Part shown: piece after piece, positions 8,048-14,829 of the stretch
How positions within the stretch are numbered: the stretch's first letter is position 1
Layout: every line of letters starts with the position of its first letter
Origin: Marisimplicoccus sp038110465
Lineage (GTDB): Bacteria; Bacteroidota; Bacteroidia; Flavobacteriales; Flavobacteriaceae
Direction of reading: 5' to 3'
DNA: 24,251 bases
Assembly (NCBI GenBank): GCA_038110465.1
Contig: JAYNJU010000010.1
Location: 1 to 24,251 of the forward strand
The notes under the pieces: generated by a model
Databases searched by the model: none
What the model saw: the letters and a program-made list of their open reading frames with translations, nothing else
What the model was told of the DNA's origin: nothing
Position numbers and translations under genes: made by a program

Positions 8048-8713
8048 ATGGAAATATTACTTTCAGCTAAAAATATTTCAAAAAGTTTCCAGAATAGAAT
8101 AGTTCTAGATAATATAAGCATAGAGATTAAAAAATCTGAAATTGTTGCTATCACAGGTTCATCAGGAGCTGGTAAAACTACATTACTTAACATAATTAGT
8201 ACACTTGATAACCCTGATAGTTTTGATAACTCTTCCTTATTTATAGATGATATCAATATTTTTAAATTAAATAATAAGGATCTATCTAAAATTAGAAATG
8301 AAAAAATTGGTTTTGTGTTTCAATTTCATGAATTAATCCCAGAATTAACTTTAATTGAAAACATTTCATTACCTGGATGGATTAAAAAAGATCCTGATAC
8401 TAATAAAAATGCAAAAGAACTAATTAAATATTTTGGGCTAAATAATCTTGAAAATAAAAAGCCAAATCAGATTTCTGGTGGAGAAAAACAAAGAGCTGCT
8501 ATTGCAAGATCAATGATTAATAAACCTAAAATTATTTTTGCTGATGAGCCAACAGGTAATCTAGATTCTAAAAACTCAGAACTTCTTTTTGCCCAATTCT
8601 TCAAGCTTAGAAATGATTATGGATGCAGTATAGTTATTGTTACTCATAACTCTGATAATGCAGATGTTTGTGATAGAAAACTTCTTATCAAAGATGGTAA
8701 AATCGTTTCTTGA
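8048..8713 (+). CDS. lolD: ABC transporter ATP-binding protein, LolD-like
   Basis: A 221-residue ABC ATPase of the LolD/MacB/FtsE group. These power extraction of outer-membrane lipoproteins or similar mechanotransmission from the inner membrane. Motifs: Walker A 'GSSGAGKT' (37-44), Q-loop Gln92 in 'FVFQFHELIPELT', signature 'ISGGEKQ' (142-148), Walker B 'IIFADEPTG' with Asp166-Glu167, D-loop 'NLDS' and the switch His200. The Q-loop context and the 'ADEPTGNLD' signature fit LolD best. No permease gene (LolC/E) lies in this window, so the partner must be encoded elsewhere. A TAATATTG sequence at 8033-8040 is a one-mismatch -7 box. The end overlaps the next gene by 20 nt. The ABC assignment is certain; the LolD assignment is probable. 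Confidence 0.88.
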   Translation: MEILLSAKNISKSFQNRIVLDNISIEIKKSEIVAITGSSGAGKTTLLNIISTLDNPDSFDNSSLFIDDINIFKLNNKDLSKIRNEKIGFVFQFHELIPELTLIENISLPGWIKKDPDTNKNAKELIKYFGLNNLENKKPNQISGGEKQRAAIARSMINKPKIIFADEPTGNLDSKNSELLFAQFFKLRNDYGCSIVIVTHNSDNADVCDRKLLIKDGKIVS

Positions 8714-9473
8714 TTTAGCAGATATAAAAGAATTTTTAGATGAAAAATCAAATAAGTATGAAAATACTGAATTTATAACTGATGATCCAATTCTAATTCC
8801 TCATGGTTTTTCAAAAATTAATGATATTGAAGTTTCAGGTTTTTTGACTTCAGTTATTGCTTGGGGGACAAGAAAATCAATTATTAAAAGTGCTAACAAA
8901 ATATTAGAGTTTATGGATAACTCACCATATGATTTTATCTTAAACCACCATGAAAAAGATTTATTTAAAGAAGATAAACCAATACATAGAACATTTAATT
9001 CTACAGATTTAAATTACTTTGTTAAATCTCTTAAAAAAATTTACAGTAATCATAAAACTTTAGAAAACATCTTATCAGACTCTAATAATGGAAACAATCT
9101 ACAAGAAAGAATTTCTTACTTTAAAAAATTATTTTTTAGTTTAGATCACCCAACTAGAACTAGAAAACATTTACCATGTCCTGCTAGTGGATCTAGTGCC
9201 AAAAGATTTAATATGTTTTTACGTTGGATGGTGAGAAGCAATAGTAAAGGTGTTGATTTTGGAATATGGAAAAATATTAAAAAATCAGAACTTTCAATAC
9301 CATTAGATGTTCACACAGGAAGAATTTCAAGAGCACTTGGATTACTTGAAAGAAATCAAAATGACTCAAAATCTGTTATTGAATTAGATAAAAAACTTAA
9401 GTTAATGGATCCAGAGGATCCTGTTAAATATGACTTTGCATTATTTGGACTTGGAGTATATGAAAATTTTTAA
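8694..9473 (+). CDS. TIGR02757 (DUF2400) family protein
   Basis: A 259-residue soluble protein of unknown function, recognised as the TIGR02757 family common in Bacteroidota. I chose the ATG at 8694, which gives 'MVKSFLDLADIKEFL' and overlaps the lolD-like gene by 20 nt; an earlier in-frame ATG at 8637 would place 19 non-family residues deep inside that gene. Family blocks are 'DPILIPHGFS' (31-40), 'FLTSVIAWGTRKSI' (50-63), 'HLPCPASGSSAKRFNMFLR' (159-177) and 'SIPLDVHTGRISRALGLL' (201-218). The last block resembles the catalytic 'PVDTHIHR' segment of the endonuclease III in this same window, with Asp205 in the place of the catalytic aspartate. That hints at a helix-hairpin-helix glycosylase relative, but this is inference. 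Confidence 0.87.
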   Translation: MVKSFLDLADIKEFLDEKSNKYENTEFITDDPILIPHGFSKINDIEVSGFLTSVIAWGTRKSIIKSANKILEFMDNSPYDFILNHHEKDLFKEDKPIHRTFNSTDLNYFVKSLKKIYSNHKTLENILSDSNNGNNLQERISYFKKLFFSLDHPTRTRKHLPCPASGSSAKRFNMFLRWMVRSNSKGVDFGIWKNIKKSELSIPLDVHTGRISRALGLLERNQNDSKSVIELDKKLKLMDPEDPVKYDFALFGLGVYENF

Positions 9474-9506
9474 TGAATTAATTTATAATGTGTAAATAAG
9501 TTTAGT

Positions 9507-9514
9507 TAATTTTG
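9507..9514 (+). promoter_or_regulatory. candidate -7 box for the dihydroorotase-like gene
   Basis: TAATTTTG matches the Bacteroidota -7 consensus TAnnTTTG exactly and lies 14 bp before the ATG at 9529, inside the 55-bp gap after the TIGR02757 gene. No TTG is present at the expected spacing upstream, so the promoter is only half supported. It suggests that transcription can restart here rather than depending on the lolD-like promoter. Confidence 0.35.
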
Positions 9515-9528
9515 CTAAATTCTTTTCT

Positions 9529-10791
9529 ATGAGTATACTCTTAAAAGGCGCAAAAATTGTAGACAATAAGAGTAATTATAATTTTATTCAAAAAGATATC
9601 TTAATTAATGATGGAGTTATCACCGATATTGCTGACAACATAAATTCTAAAGCCTCTAAGGTTTTAAATCTAGAAAACCTTCATGTCTCAAGAGGATGGA
9701 TGGATACATCAGTTAGTTTTGGAGAACCAGGCTTTGAAGAAAGGGAAACCATCTTAAATGGTCTATATACTTCTGCAGCATCTGGTTTTACCTCAATTTT
9801 ATTAAATCCAAACTGTTTTCCTTTAATAGATAACCATTCCTCGGTTGAATTTTTAAAAAGGAAATCTAAAGATCAAACTTCTCAAATATACCCAATTGCT
9901 AATCTTACTATAAATTCTAGTGGAGAAGAACTTACTTCATTATATGATATGAAAACAGCTGGAGCTGTTGCTTTCGGTGATTATAAAAAAGTCATAAATG
10001 ATAGCTCAATGTTGAAAATTGCATTAGAGTATACAAAAACTTTTGGAGGTAGAGTTATATCATTCTGTCAAGATGAGAGTCTTTCTTTAAATGGTGTTAT
10101 AAATGAAGGATTGACCAGTACTGAAAATGGTTTGAAAGGAATTCCTGATATTGCTGAATCAATCTTAATTTTTAGAGATATCGAGATATTAAGATATTCC
10201 GGAGGTAAACTTCATATACCATTCGTAAACACAAAAAAAGGAGTTGAACTAATTAGAAATGCAAAAAAAGAAAAATTAGATATTACATCAAGTGTTAGCA
10301 TTTCTCATATTATTAATTCAGATCAAGATATTTTAGATTTTGATACTAATTTTAAATTGAATCCACCACTCAGAAAATCTGATGATATAAGTGCTCTAAA
10401 AAAAGGTTTGATTGACGGTACTATAGATTTTATAACAAGCATGCATGAACCAATAGATGAAGACAATAAAAAAGTTGTTTTTGATGATGCTTTACCAGGA
10501 ACAATTGCATTAGAATGTGTTTTTGGACTCATGCTAAATAATTTTCCATTGGAAAAGACAATTGAAATTTTAACTAATAAAAAATCTATTTTCAATATTG
10601 ACGATTATTCAATAGAAAAAGGAAATAAAGCAGATTTGTCATTATTCAACCCAGATAAAAATTATAAATTCACAGAAAAACATATTTTATCAACTTCAAA
10701 AAACTGTTCATTTATAGGAAAAGATTTAAGTGGAATTGTTTATGGCTCAATAAATAACAATCAAATCACCTTAAATGATTTATGGACTTAG
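9529..10791 (+). CDS. dihydroorotase-like protein (amidohydrolase fold, metal ligands lost)
   Basis: A 420-residue member of the type I dihydroorotase family of amidohydrolases. The overall layout is intact: an N-terminal beta-domain ('LKGAKIVDNKSNYNFIQKDI'), the barrel, and a C-terminal 'KADLSLFNPDKNY'. Key ligands are gone. The metal-binding HxH of 'DxHVHxREPG' is Ser61-Val-Ser63 here ('DTSVSFGEPG', with Gly65 for Arg). The 'HVST' ligand is Phe232 ('HIPFVNT'). The catalytic 'DHAP' is Met305-His-Glu-Pro. Asp182 ('CQDESL') remains. It is therefore unlikely to hydrolyse dihydroorotate by the usual binuclear-zinc mechanism. By analogy with the inactive PyrC' of Pseudomonas it may have a structural role with aspartate transcarbamoylase. 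Automatic pipelines would call it pyrC. Its end overlaps the next gene by 10 nt. Confidence 0.88.
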   Translation: MSILLKGAKIVDNKSNYNFIQKDILINDGVITDIADNINSKASKVLNLENLHVSRGWMDTSVSFGEPGFEERETILNGLYTSAASGFTSILLNPNCFPLIDNHSSVEFLKRKSKDQTSQIYPIANLTINSSGEELTSLYDMKTAGAVAFGDYKKVINDSSMLKIALEYTKTFGGRVISFCQDESLSLNGVINEGLTSTENGLKGIPDIAESILIFRDIEILRYSGGKLHIPFVNTKKGVELIRNAKKEKLDITSSVSISHIINSDQDILDFDTNFKLNPPLRKSDDISALKKGLIDGTIDFITSMHEPIDEDNKKVVFDDALPGTIALECVFGLMLNNFPLEKTIEILTNKKSIFNIDDYSIEKGNKADLSLFNPDKNYKFTEKHILSTSKNCSFIGKDLSGIVYGSINNNQITLNDLWT

Positions 10792-11426
10792 ATTATCTTA
10801 TAAGAAAATCAAATTATTTAGATAAAAAAGCTCCTGGAATTTTTTTGTTTCATGGATATGGAAGTAATAAAGAAGATCTTTTTGGATTAGCAGACTTTTT
10901 TCCAAATACTCATACAATTATTTCTCTTGAAGCCCCTATTAAACTACCATTTGGAGGTTTCTCATGGTTCAATATCGATTACACTGATATAATTGAAAAT
11001 AATTTGGATAAAAGATATAAGGAGATAAATGATGGTGTTGAATCAATCTTAAATAATATTGATTCTCTCACAGAAAAATTCAATTTAGATTTAAATGATA
11101 TAAGTATTTTAGGATTTAGTCAAGGAGGAAGTATTTGTTGGAAAATAGGACTTGATCATAATCTAAAATTTAGAAGGATATTACCAATAAGTTCATTTAT
11201 ACATCCAACATACTTAAACAAAAATTTAAAAGATTATACAAATTTATTAATATACAGTTCTCATGGTATACATGATGATGTAATTCCTTTGAATTTAGTT
11301 GAAAAGTATATTTTAGAATTATCTGAAAAGAATAATTTAACTTTTGAAAAATTTGAATCAGGTCATACTATATCTCAAGAAAATCTTATAAGCATAATTA
11401 ATTGGATAAAAAATACAAGTATTTAA
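10782..11426 (+). CDS. alpha/beta hydrolase, phospholipase/carboxylesterase family
   Basis: A 214-residue serine hydrolase of the carboxylesterase/lysophospholipase (YpfH-like) group, acting in the cytosol on an ester substrate that cannot be named. The oxyanion region is 'FLFHGYGSNKEDL' (21-33), the nucleophile Ser113 sits in 'GFSQGG', the acid is probably Asp166 in 'HDDVIP', and the base is His195 in 'SGHTIS'. No signal peptide or membrane segment is present. The ATG overlaps the last 10 nt of the dihydroorotase-like gene, so translation is probably coupled. Its stop codon interlocks with that of the convergent MBL gene (4-nt overlap, TTAA). Family assignment is firm; substrate unknown. Confidence 0.88.
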   Translation: MDLDYLIRKSNYLDKKAPGIFLFHGYGSNKEDLFGLADFFPNTHTIISLEAPIKLPFGGFSWFNIDYTDIIENNLDKRYKEINDGVESILNNIDSLTEKFNLDLNDISILGFSQGGSICWKIGLDHNLKFRRILPISSFIHPTYLNKNLKDYTNLLIYSSHGIHDDVIPLNLVEKYILELSEKNNLTFEKFESGHTISQENLISIINWIKNTSI

Positions 11427-12193
11427 TCTAAATTAATTTCTAGCCCATCATATGCTAAAGAGATATTACTTGGAAGTTTATTACAAACCTCTTCATGGAA
11501 TCCCATATTATGGCTAATATGAGTAAAAAAAGTTTGTTTAGGTTTAATTTTATTAATTATACTTATGGCTTCATCTACATTTAAATGAGATGGATGAGGT
11601 TCAAATCTTAGAGCATTAAGGACTAAAACGTTTAAGTTTTTTAACTTTTCTAATTCTAATTCATCTATAGTCTTTACATCTGTCAAATAAGCAAAATCTT
11701 TTATTCTAAAACCTAAAACAGGTAAATTTAGATGCAAGGATTCAATAGTAGTAATTTGAATTTCTTTTATTTTAAACGTTGTGTCTTTATCGATCAAATT
11801 AATTTCAAATTCAGGTGCTCCAGGATATCTTTTTTTAGAATCAAATATGTATGCGTATCTTTCTTTTAATGATGATAGAACTCTTTTATGAAGATAAATA
11901 GGGATTTTACCTTGTCGAAAATAAAATGGTCGCAAATCATCAATTCCAGAGGTATGGTCTGCATGCTCATGTGTAAATAGAATTGCATCCATTCTTGAGC
12001 AATTTAAGTTTAGCATCTGCTGTCTAAAATCAGGTCCACAGTCAACATTTATAGAAAAATTGTTGTTTTGAATATTAATTGATGAACGTAATCTTTTATC
12101 TTTTGGATCATTGCTAAATGATACAGGATGATCACTTCCAATAACTGGTATACCTTGAGAAGTTCCTGTTCCTAAAAAAGTAATTTTAATCAC
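11423..12193 (-). CDS. MBL-fold metallo-hydrolase (PhnP-like)
   Basis: A 256-residue metallo-beta-lactamase-fold enzyme. The first strand reads 'FLGTGTSQGIP' (6-16), and the zinc motif 'HEHADH' gives His75, His77, Asp79 and His80. Later ligands are probably the Asp in 'LTDVKTI' and the His in 'HPSHLNVDEA' and 'FTHISHNMG'. The 'GTGTSQGIP' opening and terminal 'HISHNMG' resemble PhnP-type phosphodiesterases and the wider tRNase Z-like branch; there is no phosphonate operon nearby, so a general phosphodiesterase role is more likely. The start codon is GTG at 12193-12191; upstream codons reach a stop without an ATG, so GTG is the first usable start. It faces the conserved unknown gene across 64 bp. 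Confidence 0.88.
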   Translation of the reverse strand: MIKITFLGTGTSQGIPVIGSDHPVSFSNDPKDKRLRSSINIQNNNFSINVDCGPDFRQQMLNLNCSRMDAILFTHEHADHTSGIDDLRPFYFRQGKIPIYLHKRVLSSLKERYAYIFDSKKRYPGAPEFEINLIDKDTTFKIKEIQITTIESLHLNLPVLGFRIKDFAYLTDVKTIDELELEKLKNLNVLVLNALRFEPHPSHLNVDEAISIINKIKPKQTFFTHISHNMGFHEEVCNKLPSNISLAYDGLEINLD

Positions 12194-12230
12194 GTTTAAA
12201 TCTATTATAATTTATTCTTATTTATTAAAC

Positions 12231-12250
12231 AATCTTTGTAATTTTACAAA
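12231..12250 (+). promoter_or_regulatory. candidate -7 box overlapping a short palindrome
   Basis: AATCTTTG at 12231-12238 is a one-mismatch -7 box 19 bp upstream of the ATG at 12258. Overlapping it, TTTGTAA at 12235-12241 and TTACAAA at 12244-12250 form a 7-bp perfect inverted repeat with a 2-base centre. This could be an operator covering the promoter of the conserved unknown gene. No -33 TTG is seen. Both signals are short and AT-rich, so this is tentative. Confidence 0.25.
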
Positions 12251-12257
12251 AAAATCG

Positions 12258-13685
12258 ATGAATATTATTCTTCCTGGAGATAAAGAGTACGAATCTCGTC
12301 CATCTATCCCAAGAAAGTCTTTAAGGATAAACCTAAACGAAAATATTTACGGAACATTTGTTGAAATTGGAGCAGGTCAAGAGGTTGCTCGTCATTTTTA
12401 TAGAGTTGGCGCTGCATCTGGGACTATAGCAAAATCTATGAGTGCTTATGATAAGAGCTTTAGTGATAGTATTTATGGAAAAGAAGATGATGGAAGATAT
12501 GTAACTCAGAATAGGCTTGATAAAATGCTTACTCATGAGATGAATCTATTAGAAAAAAGAATATCAAGAAAAGAAAACCCAAATAAATTTTTCTTTGTCT
12601 ACGCAAATACTGTAGCAACTATTGATTTTGTCAAAAAATTTAAGGGACATGGATGGATGGGAATAAAATTTCAAACTGATCCCAAAGATGAATACTCTGA
12701 GATAAAAATCCATTTAAGATTTAGACAAAATGAAGCTAAGCTTCAACAGGAAAGTCTAGGCATAATGGGTGTTAATCTAATTTATGGTGCTTTTTATAAA
12801 CATAATGAGCCACTTAAATTAATGAGATATTTATACGATCACATAGATAGTGATGCTATAGAGATTGACACCATTAACTTTAGTGGTCCTTTATTTAAAG
12901 ATGTAGATAATAGGTTGATTAGTCTTGAACTAGTTAGATTAGGTCATACTGATGCAGTATTATTTGATAAAAATGGGACTAATGTTCTTCCTGCTCAAGT
13001 ATTGTATAAAAAGAACATTTTGACCTTAAGGGGAAGCTATAGACCCATAACTAAAGTCAATGAAGAAATGTTTAAGGAGTCTTTAAATAATTTCTTAAAA
13101 GAAAAGGGGGTAAATAAAGATAATACAATAGTAATATTTGAAATTACACTCTCAAATTTAAAGTCTACTGGAGATATAGAAGATAGTGACTATTTAGATA
13201 GAGCTAAACTTCTTTGTTCTATGGGACATATGGTAATGATTTCAAATTTTTCCGAGTACTACAAACTTGTTAAGTATTTGACTTCATATACTAAAAAACA
13301 GCTTGGGTTAACTATGGGAGTTAGTAACCTAGTAGAAATATTTGATGAGAAATATTACACTAATCTAAAGGGTGGAATTCTAGAAGCTTTTGGTAATATT
13401 TTTAAAAATAATATGAAAATTTACCTTTATCCCCTCTTTGATAATAAGAAAAATAAAGTAATTGATTCTACTAATTTAAAGTTGGAAGACAATATGAAAG
13501 AATTCTATAAATACTTTAAGGTTAATGAAAAAATTGTTGATCTTAAATACACTGAAGAATATCTAAGTATTTTTTCTAAAGATATTTTAAAGCAAATTAA
13601 AAAAAATGAAGATGGATGGGAGGTCAAGCTTCCTAAGGGAGTTTCTGACATGATAAAAAAGAAAAAATTATTTGGCTATAATTGA
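12258..13685 (+). CDS. conserved Bacteroidota protein of unknown function (475 aa)
   Basis: I recognise this as a strongly conserved Bacteroidota protein but cannot assign a function. Visible blocks are 'GTFVEIGAGQEVARHFYRVG' (32-51), 'ASGTIAKSMSAYDKSFSD' (53-70), 'DGRYVTQNRLDKMLTHEMN' (78-96), 'FFFVYANTVATIDF' (110-123), 'LGIMGVNLIYGAFY' (167-180), 'EIDTINFSGPLFKDVDNRL' (202-220) and 'GVSNLVEIFDEKYY' (354-367). There is no signal peptide and no beta-barrel or plug pattern, so database labels such as TonB-dependent receptor, which I recall for homologues, look wrong; nicotinate-nucleotide adenylyltransferase is likewise unsupported, since no HxGH motif is visible. The protein looks soluble and cytosolic. 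It stands alone, divergent from the MBL gene and convergent with bcp (2 nt between stop codons). Confidence 0.85.
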   Translation: MNIILPGDKEYESRPSIPRKSLRINLNENIYGTFVEIGAGQEVARHFYRVGAASGTIAKSMSAYDKSFSDSIYGKEDDGRYVTQNRLDKMLTHEMNLLEKRISRKENPNKFFFVYANTVATIDFVKKFKGHGWMGIKFQTDPKDEYSEIKIHLRFRQNEAKLQQESLGIMGVNLIYGAFYKHNEPLKLMRYLYDHIDSDAIEIDTINFSGPLFKDVDNRLISLELVRLGHTDAVLFDKNGTNVLPAQVLYKKNILTLRGSYRPITKVNEEMFKESLNNFLKEKGVNKDNTIVIFEITLSNLKSTGDIEDSDYLDRAKLLCSMGHMVMISNFSEYYKLVKYLTSYTKKQLGLTMGVSNLVEIFDEKYYTNLKGGILEAFGNIFKNNMKIYLYPLFDNKKNKVIDSTNLKLEDNMKEFYKYFKVNEKIVDLKYTEEYLSIFSKDILKQIKKNEDGWEVKLPKGVSDMIKKKKLFGYN

Positions 13686-13699
13686 TTCTAATCAATTAT
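13678..13699. terminator. hairpin spanning two convergent stop codons
   Basis: ATAATTGAT (13678-13686), loop TCTA (13687-13690), ATCAATTAT (13691-13699): a perfect 9-bp stem that covers the stop codons of both the 475-residue protein gene and bcp. Its placement suits a bidirectional terminator. The stem has only one G-C pair per arm... and no clear T-tract follows on the plus strand, so efficient intrinsic termination is doubtful. Confidence 0.35.
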
Positions 13700-14134
13700 T
13701 TGATTGTAATGATCTTTAGTGTTAACCTTATCTATAACTTTTTCAATAATACCATTTTCATCAATTATGAAAGTTGTTCTTAACACACCTTCATATTCTT
13801 TACCCATATACTTCTTTCTACCCCAAACACCGAAAGCATTAATCAATTCTTTTGAATCATCTGCAATCAAGTTATAAGTAAAACCAAATTTATTGGCAAA
13901 ACTATTTTGTTTATTTACTGTATCTGGACTAACCCCTATTACTTCATAACCTTTAGAAACTAGACTAGAGTAATTTTCATTTAGATTACAGCTTTGAGCA
14001 GTACAACCTGGAGTATTAGCTCTTGGATAAAAGAAAAGAATAATTTTTTTTCCTTTTAAATTAGATAAATTTAAAGATTCTCCTTTATGTGTTGTTAGAT
14101 TTATATTTGGTATATTATCGCCTACTTTTAACAT
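13688..14134 (-). CDS. bcp: thioredoxin-dependent peroxiredoxin, BCP/PrxQ type
   Basis: A 148-residue thiol peroxidase that reduces hydrogen peroxide and organic hydroperoxides using thioredoxin. The active-site block 'FFYPRANTPGCTAQSC' places the peroxidatic Cys44 and a second cysteine, Cys49, five residues later, the arrangement of atypical 2-Cys PrxQ enzymes. Thr41 and Pro42 of the PxxxTxxC motif are present, and Arg in 'VLRTTFIID' is the conserved active-site arginine. No signal peptide is present, so it is cytosolic. The gene diverges from nth across 25 bp and converges on the conserved unknown gene. Together with msrA it gives the window two oxidative-stress functions, though they are not linked in an operon. 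Confidence 0.95.
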   Translation of the reverse strand: MLKVGDNIPNINLTTHKGESLNLSNLKGKKIILFFYPRANTPGCTAQSCNLNENYSSLVSKGYEVIGVSPDTVNKQNSFANKFGFTYNLIADDSKELINAFGVWGRKKYMGKEYEGVLRTTFIIDENGIIEKVIDKVNTKDHYNQIID

Positions 14135-14159
14135 GATATCGCAATTAAATTATTAATTA

Positions 14160-14807
14160 ATGAAAATAAAAGAAAAAGTTGATTTTCTCATTAATAAATT
14201 AGAAGAAATATATCCAAGACTGGAAATTCCATTAAAACATAAAGATCCATATACACTCTTAATTGCTGTTTTAATGTCAGCTCAAAGCACTGACAAGAAA
14301 GTAAATGAAATCACTCCTCTGTTATTTAAAAAAGCTGATAACCCCTTTGATATGGTTCGTCTTTCAATTGATGAAATTAGAGAGATAATTAAACCTGTAG
14401 GTCTTTCTCCAGCAAAATCAAAAGGTATTTGGAACTTATCAAAAATTTTGATAGAGAAATACAATGGTTCTGTCCCTGAAGATATAGATAAGTTAGAAGA
14501 GCTTCCAGGAGTTGGACATAAGACTGCAAGTGTTGTAATTTCTCAAGCATTTGGAATTCCTGCATTTCCAGTTGATACGCATATTCATAGATTAATGTAT
14601 AGATGGGGTTTATCCTCTGGGAAAAATGTTAAAGAAACTGAAGAAGATGCAAAAAGAATTTTTCCTAAATCCAAATGGAATGATCTGCATCTTAGAATCA
14701 TATATTATGGAAGAGAATACTCCCCTGCAAGAGGATGGAATATCGAAAATGACTTAATAACAAAAACAATTGGTAGGAAATCAATAATTAATAAACTTAT
14801 TAAGTAA
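14160..14807 (+). CDS. nth: endonuclease III-type DNA glycosylase lacking the iron-sulfur cluster
   Basis: Bifunctional base-excision repair enzyme that removes oxidised pyrimidines and cleaves at the abasic site. The protein has 215 residues. The helix-hairpin-helix 'ELPGVGHKTA' carries the catalytic Lys121, and 'FPVDTHIHRLMYR' carries the catalytic Asp139, matching Lys120 and Asp138 of E. coli Nth. The C-terminal region 'YYGREYSPARGWNIEND' aligns with the cluster loop of E. coli Nth, but all four cysteines are missing; indeed the whole protein contains no cysteine. Cluster-free Nth homologues exist, so the enzyme is probably active. uvrA begins 22 bp downstream on the same strand, making a short DNA-repair pair. 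Confidence 0.95.
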   Translation: MKIKEKVDFLINKLEEIYPRLEIPLKHKDPYTLLIAVLMSAQSTDKKVNEITPLLFKKADNPFDMVRLSIDEIREIIKPVGLSPAKSKGIWNLSKILIEKYNGSVPEDIDKLEELPGVGHKTASVVISQAFGIPAFPVDTHIHRLMYRWGLSSGKNVKETEEDAKRIFPKSKWNDLHLRIIYYGREYSPARGWNIENDLITKTIGRKSIINKLIK

Positions 14808-14812
14808 TTTTG
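14805..14812 (+). promoter_or_regulatory. candidate -7 box for uvrA
   Basis: TAATTTTG matches TAnnTTTG exactly. It overlaps the nth stop codon and ends 17 bp before the uvrA ATG. No TTG sits at the usual distance upstream. It could allow uvrA to be transcribed apart from nth; no recognisable LexA-type operator is visible beside it. Confidence 0.28.
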
Positions 14813-14829
14813 CGTTTTTCAATGCCTTA

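Noticed and set aside
8032..8256. Minus-strand frame overlapping the lolD-like gene
   Set aside because: Antisense to the Walker A region of a certain ABC ATPase; no independent support.
8637..8693. Longer TIGR02757 reading
   Set aside because: The added residues are read out of frame from the ABC ATPase gene and do not resemble the family N-terminus.
10323..10595. Minus-strand frame inside the dihydroorotase-like gene
   Set aside because: Shadow of the plus-strand gene, with no start context or recognisable motif.
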